From contig CBFIDE010000033.1 of NCBI GenBank assembly GCA_965661265.1, positions 1 to 6,838 on the forward strand: 6,838 nucleotides of DNA. Direction: 5' to 3'. The stretch comes from CBFIDE01 sp965661265. GTDB taxonomy: Bacteria; Bacteroidota; Bacteroidia; Flavobacteriales; Schleiferiaceae. Below, one piece after another: positions 5,762 through 6,838 of this stretch. The first letter of the stretch is position 1. Each line of letters starts with the position of its first letter. A program made the translations under genes and the position numbers. The notes below the pieces were generated by a model. It had not been told where the DNA came from. It was given only the letters and a program-made list of their open reading frames with translations, and searched no databases.

Positions 5762-6364
5762 TTAGTTCTTAATGATGGCAATTTTTTCAAGATTTAAGTC
5801 AACAACAGCTTGAATCCTGGGTTCAAATTTTTGAAGCTTGTAGATATTCTCATTCGCAGAGTTTATTAAGTAGTATTCTGTTTTACCCATTAATTCAAAG
5901 GAAAGGTAGCTTCTATCATGAAATCTTCTTAATCCCCAATGCATTTTGAAATCACTGAAGCTAGTATCTGTTCCTAGACGTGCAGTATAATCTCTTAAAA
6001 ATTGAATGGTATCTCTCTTAATTCCATCACTTGATTCCAGAATACAAAGGAATCCTGAAAAAATCTCAGGATCTAAATTAGGAATGGAAATTGGAGCTTT
6101 TTTAACAAAAGGGATTTTTTTAAGAAGGATTGTATCTTCTTTTAAGCTAAAGGTATCAGAGTTGCCTATCAAAAAGTCTCCTTTTATTTTATAATTGCTG
6201 GTGTCATGGTATCTATTATAAATGCTAGAGGTAATAATATTAGTATCTACAAAATCTAATTGAACTAAGCCCATAGGTCCATAATAAGACTGGCCTTGGT
6301 AAGGGTTGTTTTCACAGGATACTAAAAGAAATAATAAGCTGACGCTGGCAATTAATTTTCTCAT
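5762..6364 (-). CDS. Lipoprotein of unknown function
   Basis: The product has 200 residues. A lipoprotein signal is clear: the basic start MRK, a hydrophobic core, and the lipobox LVSC with the lipidated Cys at 17, followed by ENNPYQGQ. The residues after the Cys do not form the acid-rich export signal described for surface lipoproteins of Capnocytophaga and Flavobacterium, so a periplasm-facing anchor is more likely (inference). The mature chain appears rich in beta strands (YYGPMGLVQLDF, then YKIKGDFLIGN, then DTFSLKEDTILL), a pattern that recalls lipocalin-like barrels, but no family is recognised. A second half contains HWGLRRFHDRSYLSFEL. The ATG is separated by 1 nt from the stop of the upstream coiled-coil gene, and the stop lies 5 nt before the TTG of the flavoprotein gene, so the three are almost certainly co-transcribed. 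Confidence 0.87.
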   Translation of the reverse strand: MRKLIASVSLLFLLVSCENNPYQGQSYYGPMGLVQLDFVDTNIITSSIYNRYHDTSNYKIKGDFLIGNSDTFSLKEDTILLKKIPFVKKAPISIPNLDPEIFSGFLCILESSDGIKRDTIQFLRDYTARLGTDTSFSDFKMHWGLRRFHDRSYLSFELMGKTEYYLINSANENIYKLQKFEPRIQAVVDLNLEKIAIIKN

Positions 6365-6365
6365 T

Positions 6366-6838
6366 TTATTTAGATTTATCTCTTAACTTTATTACTAAAT
6401 CTTGATTTTCTCTTCTTAGTTTTTGCTCTCTTTCTAAAGATTTAGTCCTAAATTCTGTAAAGTCTTGATCTAAAAATTCATACCTTTCTTTGCTTTCTTT
6501 CACTTGTCTAAGTCCTATTCTTAATCGCGTAAAGCCGAATAAAATAAGAAGCAGTACGAAAGAGAATTTAGCCCAAATAATTGCCTTAAAAAAGTTCTTA
6601 TTAAAATTAATTCCTACAAATTGAATAGTGTTTTCTCGTGATATAGCGGTTTCTAAATCAACTAATGATTTCTGAAGTTCTGACTGACTTTTTTCTAAGT
6701 TTACTTTAGACTTTTTTAAATCAGAATTAACTTGAGCTAGCCTTAAATTAAATAGATTAACAGAATCACTAATATTTTGCTGAAGTTCCAAAATCTTAGC
6801 CTTCTTAATTACTTTATAGTCTTGATAATTTCCGCCCT
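6366..6838 (-). CDS. Coiled-coil membrane protein (N-terminus outside the window)
   Basis: The frame stays open to the right edge: 15 codons upstream of the first possible TTG read GGNYQDYKVIKKAKI without a stop, so the true start is outside; 156 residues are visible. Order: NYQDYKVIKK; a long coiled coil (about 25-65, LKKSKVNLEKSQSELQKS); RENTIQFVGINF; one membrane segment (about 84-102, AIIWAKFSFVLLLILFGF); then a cytoplasmic charged coiled coil ending SLEREQKLRREN (about 133-144). From memory, Flavobacteria have a conserved family with this exact layout, a signal peptide in front, and the sequence pattern YQDYKVI ... ENSI ... SLEREQKLRR. Its members are sometimes labelled tRNA (guanine-N1)-methyltransferase, but nothing here resembles a SPOUT methyltransferase, so that name is rejected. 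Probably an inner-membrane protein with a periplasmic coiled coil. First visible gene of the operon; function unknown. Confidence 0.85.
   Translation of the reverse strand, partial: GGNYQDYKVIKKAKILELQQNISDSVNLFNLRLAQVNSDLKKSKVNLEKSQSELQKSLVDLETAISRENTIQFVGINFNKNFFKAIIWAKFSFVLLLILFGFTRLRIGLRQVKESKERYEFLDQDFTEFRTKSLEREQKLRRENQDLVIKLRDKSK

Noticed and set aside
6006..6194. 62-codon plus-strand ORF
   Set aside because: It is antisense to the lipoprotein gene, which has a clear lipobox and tight operon spacing.
6789..6791. TTG as start of the coiled-coil membrane protein
   Set aside because: The reading frame continues upstream to the window edge with family-like sequence (NYQDYKVIKK), so the gene is partial.
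1..6838. CRISPR array, insertion sequence, integrase or defence system
   Set aside because: No regularly spaced repeats and no transposase, integrase, nuclease or toxin-antitoxin signatures were found on either strand.

Overview
The window reads as ordinary chromosomal DNA of a Bacteroidota bacterium, most likely a member of the Flavobacteriales. Four things point there. The DNA is AT-rich. The large secreted protein ends in a type IX secretion (T9SS) type A sorting domain. Two promoter-like sites match the Bacteroidota TAnnTTTG -7 element exactly, one of them with TTG 19 nt upstream, and a third match lies at the 5' end of rnpB. The genes lack Shine-Dalgarno sites. No phage, IS, CRISPR or defence genes are visible.

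Layout: (1) 1-2362, +, is the C-terminal 786 residues of a modular secreted protein (FN3 tail, MAM-like, FN3, LamG-like, FN3, PKD, T9SS CTD), closed by a strong terminator. (2) 2433-2939, +, encodes a small Smr-domain protein. (3) About 2948-3290, +, is the bacterial class A RNase P RNA (rnpB); its putative -7 element covers the smr stop codon. (4) 3293-3454, +, is a 53-residue membrane mini-protein whose ATG directly follows the rnpB 3' end. (5) 3457-3488 is a bidirectional terminator shared with the convergent gene 3509-4000 (-), which encodes a secreted helical protein. (6) 4074-4249 is a tRNA-Pro(UGG) unit with promoter, tRNA and terminator. (7) 4250-4538 has no gene but holds a 14-bp inverted repeat, a decayed copy of a tRNA 3' end, and a second terminator-like hairpin. 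(8) 6838-4539, -, is a tightly packed three-gene operon: a coiled-coil inner-membrane protein (N-terminus outside the window), a lipoprotein, and a flavoprotein of the HI0933/YhiN family that starts at TTG.

The genes fall into functions that need not be linked. RNase P RNA and tRNA-Pro serve tRNA maturation and translation. The T9SS protein is probably a surface or secreted adhesin-like product. The minus-strand operon joins two envelope proteins of unknown role to a cytoplasmic FAD enzyme. I see no clear new system. The parts most worth a second look are the rnpB/mini-ORF junction and the tRNA-proximal intergenic region with its tRNA remnant and inverted repeat.
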